Positions 45,631 through 52,968 of a DNA stretch of 64,000 bases are shown in pieces; within the stretch, counting starts at the first letter, position 1, and each line of letters opens with the position of its first letter. The notes beneath the pieces were generated by a model. It worked only from the letters and a program-made list of their open reading frames with translations. It made no database searches and had not been told where the DNA came from. The DNA lies in the NCBI GenBank assembly GCA_938084835.1, contig CALKER010000020.1, positions 38,248-102,247 on the forward strand. Reading direction: 5' to 3'. The stretch comes from an uncultured Thermoguttaceae bacterium (GTDB lineage Bacteria; Planctomycetota; Planctomycetia; Pirellulales; Thermoguttaceae). Position numbers and translations under genes: made by a program.

Positions 45631-47415
45631 ATGGGTCAAAGGGAAAAAGTTTCCGGCTATCTGCGCATTTTTGGGAGAGGGTTCACCTTACTTCCCGCCG
45701 TGTCCCTTGCGGTCTTCGCTGCGGGGGAGTGGGGATGGGGAGCGTTTGAGCATGGAAGCGGGACGAAACCCCACCTTAGTGTGTGGACTGTGGTGGAGAC
45801 TCGTCGCGTGCTTCGCGAGGAAAAACCTCGGGAGCTTTCCCCACCGCAACTGGCTGCAGCGCGGGGCGAGTGGGAAAGCTTCCAAGTGCTCCTGCGATCT
45901 ACGAAACCGGTGAGTGGGTTGACCGTAGAAGTTTCGCCACTGACCGGACCATCAGGGGCCGAAATCGGACGAGAACATATCCGGATTTTTCGTCAGCACT
46001 ATTTTCATATCACGCAGGGCACCTATCGTAACGACGAATTTGTGCCAGGTTGGTACCCTGATCCACTTATTCCCAGCGAGCATCCGTTGACACGCCAGCC
46101 GCTGCAAGGGGGCAAATATCTGGCCATGCCGTTTGATCTCCCGGCGGAAGAAACCCATGGTTTTTGGATCGATCTTTATGTCCCGGAGGATCGGCCGGCG
46201 GGGCTTTATCGGGGCACTAGTCGCATTCGTCAGAATGGGGAGGTAGTTGCAGAATTTGCCGTGGAAATTCGTGTGTGGGATTTTATCTTGCCACGTGTTT
46301 CGACGATGAAAACAGCTTTTGGTTCGCCCGCGGCCCGACTTCGGGAATATTATCGGCTGCGGGAAAAAGAGCAAGGAGAAGCCCCACCGGGCGACTGGGA
46401 GATGGTGGAGCGTCAGTGTGCCGAGCTTGTCTCGCGTCATCGAATTAATGCTACACCGCCTGGTGAATGGCTCCGACCGGTGGCGCAGCCTGACGGCAGT
46501 TTCGCTTTTTCCTCGGAGCAGGTGAAGGCGCTCAAAGGATTTGTGGCGACCTATCATGTCAACGCGATTCAGATTCCGCATCCCTCTTCCGTGGTCAAGG
46601 ATCCCGTTCAGGAGAAACCGCGGCTGGTGGCGTGGCTTCGCGCGTTTGACGTCTTGGCCACAGAGCTCGGCGACCCCAACATCGTGCTTTATATTTACCT
46701 CCGGGACGAGCCGAACGATCCCCAAGCCTACGAATATGTCCGCCAATGGGGACGGGCTATCCGCGAAACCAACACCGTCGTAAAGGTGCTGGTGGTCGAG
46801 CAGCCACAACCCCAGAATCCGGCTTGGGGAGACTTGTATGGGGCAGTGGACATATGGTGTCCGTTGTTTTCCTTGTTCGAAGAGGCCCCGGCCTTGGCCC
46901 GGCTAGTTAAAGGCGAAACCATTTGGACGTACACTGCTTTGTGTCAAGGAAAAAAGACCCCTTGGTGGCATATTGACTATCCGTTGCTTCATTACCGGGT
47001 GCCTGCGTGGATCAGTTGGCGTTTTGGTATCACCGGGCTTCTTTACTGGGGTGGGATGTGTTACTGGCGCCAAGTGGATGACCCGTGGGAGGATAGTTGG
47101 ACCTACGGCCGACAGCAGGAAAAACGAAGCCTCATTTACCACGGGGAAGGCACGCTGGCTTATCCCGCCCGGCCGGTTGGCTACGATGGAATAGTGTGCA
47201 GTCTTCGGCTTAAGGCGCTCCGGGACGCTATCGAGGACTATGAGTACCTGGCCATTCTGGAGAGATTGGGGAAGAAAGACCAAGCCATGGAGGTAGCACT
47301 CCCGTTGGCGAAAAACTGGTTCGAGTGGGAACCAGATCCCACCAAATACCTCGATGCGCGAGAGAGATTAGCGGAATTAATCCTCGCCTCGCAACAACGT
47401 CTTACCCGGCAATAA
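45631..47415 (+). CDS. DUF4091 / GH123-like secreted glycoside hydrolase
   Basis: A 594-residue exported protein; GGGAG precedes the ATG at 45631 and a hydrophobic signal covers about residues 17-36. A beta domain (LAAARGEWESFQVLLRS, residues 60-210) is followed by a TIM-barrel-like region with VLYIYLRDEPNDPQAYEYV, whose Asp-Glu pair is in the place of the catalytic acid in GH123. The C-terminal DUF4091 mark SLRLKALRDAIEDYEYLAIL is clear. GH123 enzymes cleave N-acetylgalactosaminides by a substrate-assisted route; many DUF4091 members are untested. With the sulfatases it may act on sulfated amino-sugar polymers. Confidence 0.85.
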   Translation: MGQREKVSGYLRIFGRGFTLLPAVSLAVFAAGEWGWGAFEHGSGTKPHLSVWTVVETRRVLREEKPRELSPPQLAAARGEWESFQVLLRSTKPVSGLTVEVSPLTGPSGAEIGREHIRIFRQHYFHITQGTYRNDEFVPGWYPDPLIPSEHPLTRQPLQGGKYLAMPFDLPAEETHGFWIDLYVPEDRPAGLYRGTSRIRQNGEVVAEFAVEIRVWDFILPRVSTMKTAFGSPAARLREYYRLREKEQGEAPPGDWEMVERQCAELVSRHRINATPPGEWLRPVAQPDGSFAFSSEQVKALKGFVATYHVNAIQIPHPSSVVKDPVQEKPRLVAWLRAFDVLATELGDPNIVLYIYLRDEPNDPQAYEYVRQWGRAIRETNTVVKVLVVEQPQPQNPAWGDLYGAVDIWCPLFSLFEEAPALARLVKGETIWTYTALCQGKKTPWWHIDYPLLHYRVPAWISWRFGITGLLYWGGMCYWRQVDDPWEDSWTYGRQQEKRSLIYHGEGTLAYPARPVGYDGIVCSLRLKALRDAIEDYEYLAILERLGKKDQAMEVALPLAKNWFEWEPDPTKYLDARERLAELILASQQRLTRQ

Positions 47416-47815
47416 GATTGTGAAAGCTTAGACACCTGTTGAGTTGCGCGGAGTGACACTGAGGGTACTGTACTTCAGTATAAATATAGGTAGTTTTTCG
47501 CGGCGTGGATGAAGCGCGGAATTTCTCCCCACAGCTATTTGATAATTGGGTACTACGTGGAAGTTGAGTACATTGGAACCTTGCCGCCGTAAACTTTGAA
47601 GACGAAAAAAGACCACACCGGGGCTGACCGGCTAGTACTAGGAAGTACGACGTTTTTCGCTTACCGCCGGGACAGGAGGGATTACTGATTTTTCGCTCAT
47701 TGGCGTCAGCGGAGTGTCGAAAAGTGAGTAGTTTCTCACAGTGTCCGCGTGTCGGAAACGTGTTCTTTTTGCAAAGCGTGGTTCCGCGGAATTCCACCAA
47801 AAGGAGAGCTGGATA
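47416..47815. other. Intergenic spacer
   Basis: No gene recognised; it ends with AAGGAGAG before the next ATG. Confidence 0.45.
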
Positions 47816-48472
47816 ATGAAGGTGTTGCGCCGACTCAGGTCGTTAACAAGCCCGACGTTAGTGGTGATTGTTTTCATCGTGGCACTTGGCTTTTCTTTGG
47901 CCTTGGCGGGGGCACAGGAATTTAGAGGAACATGGCGGCCTCTTTGGGATGGAAAGACTTTCAATGGTTGGCATCCGATTGGCGTGGGCCAATGGACCAT
48001 TGAGGATGGGGCGATCGTTGGCCGGAAAAAGGCCGAGGAGAAGGAGTACGGCCATTTGGTCAGCGATGAGCGGTTCGGAGATTTTGTAGTGCGGCTAAAG
48101 TTCAAGGTCCTTCAGGGCAACAGCGGGTTTTATTTTCGCGTGGAAAAGGCCGGGTTTAGCGGCGTGACCGGTTTTCAGGCTGAAATTGAGCCCGGACCGT
48201 TGACCGGGGGGTTGTACGAAACTAACGGCCGAGGTTGGGTCGTTAAACCCTCTCCGGAGCTCGGACTAAAGGCTTTTAAGCCGGGGGAGTGGAACGAAAT
48301 GGTAGTGTCAGCCAAAGGGGGTGACATTACGGTTTGGCTCAACGGGATAAAGACTGCCGAGCTCAAAGATGATCCTGGCCGACGCGAGGGACATTTCGCT
48401 CTGCAACTTCACGGTGGTAACGATATGCTCGTGATGTTCAAGGATATCGAAATCTTGGAGGAGCCCCGTTAA
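47816..48472 (+). CDS. DUF1080 (3-keto-disaccharide hydrolase-like) secreted protein
   Basis: A 218-residue exported protein. AAGGAGAG lies before the ATG at 47816, and a signal peptide covers about residues 17-35. The rest is one DUF1080 domain, a concanavalin-like beta sandwich. It begins FRGTWRPLWDGKTFNGWHPI and includes WTIEDGAIVGRKKAEE, GNSGFYFRVEKAGFSG and FALQLHGGNDMLVMFKDIEI. Members bind or hydrolyse glucosides and 3-keto-glucosides. It is the last gene of the plus-strand run from 41.5 kb and ends 23 bases before the convergent lipoprotein gene. Confidence 0.9.
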   Translation: MKVLRRLRSLTSPTLVVIVFIVALGFSLALAGAQEFRGTWRPLWDGKTFNGWHPIGVGQWTIEDGAIVGRKKAEEKEYGHLVSDERFGDFVVRLKFKVLQGNSGFYFRVEKAGFSGVTGFQAEIEPGPLTGGLYETNGRGWVVKPSPELGLKAFKPGEWNEMVVSAKGGDITVWLNGIKTAELKDDPGRREGHFALQLHGGNDMLVMFKDIEILEEPR

Positions 48473-48495
48473 AACTCCTTTTGGCTGCGGCAGCT

Positions 48496-49224
48496 TTAGC
48501 GTTGAATCGGGCGGGTGATAGTCACTTCGGGCCGGGTTGCTATTGCAGCCGACCGCCTTTGAGTGGACAAAGCGCCACTTGACAAGCCGGGGGATCGGTG
48601 CGCCACGATCTTCCCAGAAGACCGGGTCGATGTCTCCGACGGCAAGAGTGAAATCCTACGTGCAAAAGAGCTTGGTGCAGGGTAATTCGCGCAAGTAGCT
48701 GCGCTCCTTAGGCCATTTTGCCCCGCGGCGGTCCGGTGTTGACAGACGGCACATCCTCCCGTGGTCGTCGTGGGATTAGAAGCAAGCTCGGGGGTGGCAG
48801 GGGCACTGGTAGCAAAATAACTGCCAGTTGCTTCCATCTTTGCCCAGGGTCCAACCCAATTTCCAAAGTGGTCACAAGGTTCACATCCCCGAGGGCGAAG
48901 TGGCCAATCGCCCAAATAAAGCTCCCCGCAACCTGTATCCGGATATCCCCAGCAAAAGATGGCAAAAAGCGGTGAAAGCGGTCCCCAAGCGGGGATCGGC
49001 TGGCAGCATGTGGTTGCGGGGCTGATTTCTCCGCAAGGTTCGCATGCGGGTTGTTCGCATGGTACCTCCGCGTCACAGTAGTTAACGCTAAAAGTACTTA
49101 TCACCGACCCGGGGAGAAGGGGCCCGCATGGGCTTGGGCCGATTACGCCACACGGTGCGGCGCAACCCGCCATGACAATAATCCCTCCGACTGCTGTCAG
49201 CAGTGATAGAGTTGCCCTCACCAT
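48496..49224 (-). CDS. Cys-rich lipoprotein of unknown function
   Basis: A 242-residue protein. The ATG at 49224 has GGGAG seven bases upstream and gives a lipoprotein signal with lipobox VMAGC. The mature N-terminal half is rich in Cys, Pro and Gly (CAAPCGVIGPSPCGP, CEQPACEPCGEIS) and has GCGELYLGDWPLRPRGCEPC followed by DHFGNWVG, a pattern I associate with planctomycete-specific small surface proteins. The C-terminal 90 residues are Ser/Ala/Thr-rich and probably disordered. It may be an outer-membrane or wall component held by disulfides. No enzyme motif. Confidence 0.7.
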   Translation of the reverse strand: MVRATLSLLTAVGGIIVMAGCAAPCGVIGPSPCGPLLPGSVISTFSVNYCDAEVPCEQPACEPCGEISPATTCCQPIPAWGPLSPLFAIFCWGYPDTGCGELYLGDWPLRPRGCEPCDHFGNWVGPWAKMEATGSYFATSAPATPELASNPTTTTGGCAVCQHRTAAGQNGLRSAATCANYPAPSSFARRISLLPSETSTRSSGKIVAHRSPGLSSGALSTQRRSAAIATRPEVTITRPIQR

Positions 49225-50136
49225 TGAAAAGCTCCCAACCAATCCTCGACTTTCCCGTCGCGTATGCGAGCCATGATATGTGGTTCGCTCCCCGCATGAA
49301 TCACCCCACGTAACGCAAAAATGTTTTTTTTCCGATGTGGCCATGCGGTAGCTCGACTCGCTTCAGCAGACGGGGCGACTAACTGAAAAGTCCGTGACAC
49401 AACTGGCCGAGGAGAATCGGCGTCCCTTATATCGGCAATTCAGCCGCGTGTGATCCAAACAAATTGCTTAAGACAATCCGGGAATTTTCCCTCTTTCCTA
49501 GATTGCCGAATTTAACACTTTATCGGGGCTGGATAGTTCGGGACTTGGTGCGACCGAGGCTGGGTTCAGAGAAGTTGAGGGTGAAAGTGCCAATCGCAAA
49601 CAATGGACTCGTTGTAAGTCCTCAGTCCTTTTGGGGAAAGTTCGTCGGACGTGCTGGGTCGCAAGCAAGCCTCGGCGATAGCCGGTGCAGGTTTAGGGGA
49701 GTTAAGGTTCCGTTCAGAAAGCCATGGCCATTGGCAGAGGGTTTGTGTAAATGGCGAGATCGCTGATCAGGGCAGTCTGATGCCACACCGGCGGACGTAA
49801 TCCTAGGTCAGCTTTTGCTTTGGGTTGGGGCCTTTCGTGGAGTTATCCGAGCTTAGGACAGGGTGAACCATAAAATCGCCACATGAAGCGCTCGGGAGAG
49901 CGGCCTGCCCTCAATCGGGGCTTACCCCCGCGTGAGGGGTTCGCACGGACGTTAAAGGCAGCTGTTACGGCTTGGATGAGGCTTACCAGCGCGTGGGAGG
50001 TTCGCATGCCCTGAGCCCCGAACTGGGTTACAAGCCGCTTTTCCCGGTCTAGGCCACCAGAGTTTGCGGAGGCTAAAGCTCAATCAGTGGGTCACGCTTG
50101 AAATGACACTAGCTCATGGCGAGGGTTGAGTTCTCG
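49225..50136. other. Intergenic region, 0.9 kb, with repeat units
   Basis: Contains the pair of 61-bp-spaced repeat units at 49918-50006. No gene recognised. Confidence 0.5.
49918..50006. CRISPR. Decayed CRISPR-like repeat pair, 61-bp period
   Basis: Two 26-base units at 49920-49945 and 49981-50006, exactly 61 bases apart, match at 22 of 26 positions. Both begin GCTTACC, contain GCGTG in the loop and end GGTTCGCA. Orientation and layout are like the units at 36.6-37.0 kb (C-rich arm then G-rich arm). Possible further units on either side are too degraded to call. Confidence 0.5.
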
Positions 50137-52026
50137 TTAATCGAATTCGACCTTTTCCCCGAAGATATGGGCAAGGAGCCTCCCCACATAGCTGTTGGCG
50201 CGGGAGGGCGCGGCGGGGTCGTGTCGGGGGATGTCGCGGAGTTGCGGATGGATGGAGGTTGCTTTGGCGCCAAGAGTGTCGATCACCCAAACGGCGAAAG
50301 CCGCCGTATATGCCCCGTTTTTGTCCGCCGGCGCAAGCTGCAGGAGACAATCCAAAGCTTTTTGTCGCGCCTGCTCGGTGCCAAATTCCGCCAAAGCCCA
50401 AGCGGCTACAATCCGTACGGAAGGCGACTCATCGGCAAGAAGGGCATCAAGCTGACTTGCCCCTGCGGCCACCGCGTCCTTGCCGCGGATCAGAAGTCCC
50501 ATAGTGGCCCAGTAGCGTACGCCGCTATCTGGATCCCGAAGACCATTCACAAGTGGCGCAACGGCTTCCGGATCATACCGCGCTGCCAGCTCGGCCATGG
50601 CATAAATGCGTTCCAACGGATAGCGCTTGGGGTCCTGGGCGAACTCGAAGATGGAAGTTTCTCCGGCGCGACGATGCATTTCCGGCTCGGGCAGAAAGCC
50701 TGCATCTCGTACTGTCAAAATATGGTCACGAAGGGCCGATCGCATTTTTTCCAAAACAGGGCCATAAGCAGGTTGATCGGCAAGATTGGTTATCTGATGG
50801 GGATCGTCTTCCAGATCGTAAAGTTCTTCGGGAGGTTTTGGCTCCCAAAAGGCCCTCTGTACAGGGGTGAGCTTGCCTGCCTCGTACAACGATTTCCATA
50901 TCCGTGTGGTCGGAGTTTCGAACATGTACGCGAGATGCTGACCATAGGGCAGATGCGGCATATAATTTCGGATGTAAAGGTAGCGTGAATTCCGCACGGC
51001 ACGAAGGAGGTCGAACCTTTCGTCCATTCGTCCCCGGAAGCCAAATATATACTCTTGCTCAGGGGAACAGAATTTTCCCATAAAGGGCTTGCCGTGCATC
51101 CATTCCGGCGGTTTTTCCCCAATTAAGCTAAGGAGAGTGGGCGCGAGATCGACAAAGCTTACCAACCGCTTACTCACTCCTCCGGGGCGATATTCCGGCG
51201 GGGCAAGGTGTCGATATTTCTCGGGAATATATACAATAAGTGGGACTTTGAGCCCGGACTCGTACAGCCACCGTTTGTGCCGGGGCATTCCACTTCCATG
51301 GTCGCTGTAAAAGAAAACAATGGTGTCATCCGCTAAGCCCGCCTCTTCGAGCTCCCGCAGTTTTTGGCCCACTAAGGTATCCATGGTCGTGATGTTATCA
51401 TAATATTGCGCCCAATCGTGGCGCACCTCCGGGGTGTCCGGGTGATAAGGCGGTATGGGAGCCAAAGCAGGGTCGTGCACAAGAGTGTGAGGCCGACGGC
51501 GGATTTGGCTTTCATGCGTCACCGTAAAATTGAAGATGGCAAAAAATGGCTTTCCCGCAGGCCGATTCTTCCAATGGGCTTTGGACGAAGACTCATCCCA
51601 CACTTGCCCCGGTTTGGTAAGGTTGTAATCCTCTTTAACATTGTTAGTGCAATAGTAGCCAGCAGCGCGAAGGAGCTGCGGATACATGGCCATAGATGCA
51701 GGCATGCGAACTTCGCTTCGCATGTGTTCCGCGCCTAAACTTGTGGGGTATGCCCCAACAATGATCGCCGTGCGAGCCGGCGCGCATACCGGGGCATTCG
51801 ACCAAGCATTCAAGTAGCGAAGCCCCTTGGCCGCCAGTCGATCCAGATTGGGAGTGACCGCGTACGAATCTCCGTAACAGCCAAGATTGGGTCCCATATC
51901 CTCGCAGGTAAGCCAAAGAATGTTGGGGCGAGACTCGTCCGGCTGTGCTTCCGCTTTCGTGGCAACTAAAGCTGTTCCCGCACAGAACAGGACCAATAAC
52001 CCGAACTGAGCAAAGGGCCGCAACAT
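50137..52026 (-). CDS. Secreted sulfatase with C-terminal HEAT-like repeats
   Basis: A 629-residue type I sulfatase. AAGGAG lies before the ATG and a signal peptide covers about residues 5-27. Metal-binding residues appear in NILWLTCEDMGPNLGCYG; the formylglycine cysteine is in VCAPARTAIIVG, followed by VFFYSDHGSGMPRHKRWLYE. After the sulfatase core, residues from about 490 form HEAT-like alpha repeats (DPEAVAPLVNGLRDPDSGVR, LLADESPSVRIVAAWALAEF), an uncommon fusion that may bind the substrate or a partner. It is divergent from nrdJ. Confidence 0.92.
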   Translation of the reverse strand: MLRPFAQFGLLVLFCAGTALVATKAEAQPDESRPNILWLTCEDMGPNLGCYGDSYAVTPNLDRLAAKGLRYLNAWSNAPVCAPARTAIIVGAYPTSLGAEHMRSEVRMPASMAMYPQLLRAAGYYCTNNVKEDYNLTKPGQVWDESSSKAHWKNRPAGKPFFAIFNFTVTHESQIRRRPHTLVHDPALAPIPPYHPDTPEVRHDWAQYYDNITTMDTLVGQKLRELEEAGLADDTIVFFYSDHGSGMPRHKRWLYESGLKVPLIVYIPEKYRHLAPPEYRPGGVSKRLVSFVDLAPTLLSLIGEKPPEWMHGKPFMGKFCSPEQEYIFGFRGRMDERFDLLRAVRNSRYLYIRNYMPHLPYGQHLAYMFETPTTRIWKSLYEAGKLTPVQRAFWEPKPPEELYDLEDDPHQITNLADQPAYGPVLEKMRSALRDHILTVRDAGFLPEPEMHRRAGETSIFEFAQDPKRYPLERIYAMAELAARYDPEAVAPLVNGLRDPDSGVRYWATMGLLIRGKDAVAAGASQLDALLADESPSVRIVAAWALAEFGTEQARQKALDCLLQLAPADKNGAYTAAFAVWVIDTLGAKATSIHPQLRDIPRHDPAAPSRANSYVGRLLAHIFGEKVEFD

Positions 52027-52315
52027 GGTTGAGTCTCCTTCCCGGATTGCTTTTGGGTTTCCGGTGGGCTTGTCGCTGAGGGGGGCTTGCCGCTAGGCTC
52101 CCGCATTCCCGTAACGCGAGTCGATGCCTTTTAAACCAACCCAATGTCGCCTACCTAAGCGATTTTAACTTGGGGCAAATCACGCCGGAACCCCAGGGGC
52201 TTTTCTGCCCCCGACCTCCATGCCGCCGGGCGTTTTTCGCTCGTAGAGGGGAAAGTAGGAATAGATTGGTTGAACCCACCTTTTTCTGGGGTAGGTGTGC
52301 AGCTTGTTCGGAAAA

Positions 52316-52355
52316 AGTTGCCCGCAAAGAGTATCCCAAGAGTTGCCCGCAAAGA
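52316..52355. repeat. 15-bp direct repeat, 25-bp step
   Basis: AGTTGCCCGCAAAGA occurs perfectly at 52316-52330 and 52341-52355. It lies about 100 bases upstream of the nrdJ promoter and could be an activator site for it, or belong to the divergent sulfatase gene. Confidence 0.5.
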
Positions 52356-52454
52356 CAATGCAAATTGTGGGCCGACGGGAGCGTTGAGGAAGTTTTTGTT
52401 CGGTGTCGGCCAATTAAAGTTTCGAAGAGTTTTGGAAAATTTTCGGAAGTTGCC

Positions 52455-52482
52455 TTGACAGTTCCGAAATTTTGGCTACACT
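52455..52482 (+). promoter_or_regulatory. Sigma-70-like promoter for nrdJ
   Basis: TTGACA at 52455-52460 and TACACT at 52477-52482 with a 16-base spacer. Start of transcription is expected near 52489, inside the first NrdR-like box. A second, weaker pair (TTGTGA at 52499, TACAAT at 52522, 17 bases) overlaps the boxes. Confidence 0.6.
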
Positions 52483-52488
52483 TTGTCG

Positions 52489-52536
52489 CCTCAAGATATT
52501 GTGATTTCATCCTGGATTTGGTACAATATATAGTGG
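52489..52536 (+). promoter_or_regulatory. Tandem NrdR-like boxes
   Basis: Box 1, CCTCAAGATATTGTGA (52489-52504), and box 2, GTACAATATATAGTGG (52521-52536), resemble the 16-base NrdR consensus (core CWATATATWGTG), at 12 and 13 of 16 positions by my count. Their starts are 32 bases apart, about three helical turns, as in known NrdR-controlled promoters. They overlap the transcription start of nrdJ, the place for repression. The nrdR gene itself is not in the window. Confidence 0.6.
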
Positions 52537-52788
52537 TTGACGAGCTTCCTGCAAAGTCTAAAGAATGCACAACTGTTGGGATCATCGGTCGAGAAACTGC
52601 TCTAAAGCTCGCATCGCGAGGACCCAGTAAGTGGCGGAGCTTAGATTCTAACCCGTAGGAATCTAGGCCCATTTGTTAGTATACAAGTGTCCAAATTATC
52701 ATCTTTAAGATTTGGCGGTTGTAAGTGGCGCCGGGAATTTTCCGTCCCAGGAGTGGGGGGCATCGAAAACGAGCCAAACAAGGATGGT

Positions 52789-52822
52789 AAGCTTCCGCGG
52801 GAAGAAAACTTCCAGCTTTTTT
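52789..52822 (+). terminator. Possible attenuator hairpin in nrdJ leader
   Basis: GGAAG-AAAA-CTTCC (52800-52813) can form inside an outer AAGCT/AGCTT pair and is followed by six T. An earlier CTTCC (52792-52796) can pair with the same GGAAG, so two mutually exclusive folds exist. Function is unproven. Confidence 0.35.
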
Positions 52823-52968
52823 GGGGGTTGCCGAAATTTGCGTGCTTCAGCCCACGAATGGTGTGTTACATTTGGCTTTTGCGTCGACGAAAATCTCGGG
52901 CTTTTAAATTACTAAAGAGTCTCTCAAGTTAAGTATTGTGATCCGCAAAGTATGGAGGAGTACCAACA

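Larger units (their letters stand above)
52027..52968. other. Upstream region and long leader of nrdJ
   Basis: A 0.94 kb non-coding stretch between the divergent sulfatase and nrdJ. It holds a 15-base direct repeat, a good promoter, two NrdR-like boxes and a hairpin with T-run, each listed separately. The predicted transcript would have a leader of nearly 480 bases. No cobalamin riboswitch signature was found in it. Confidence 0.6.

Noticed and set aside
45952..46809. 285-codon minus-strand frame opposite the DUF4091 gene
   Set aside because: No recognisable domain; the plus-strand gene is clear.
50116..50988. 290-codon plus-strand frame opposite the HEAT sulfatase
   Set aside because: Shadow of the sulfatase coding sequence, with no family resemblance.
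52537..52968. Cobalamin riboswitch in the nrdJ leader
   Set aside because: Expected for a B12 enzyme, but none of the conserved core words are present.
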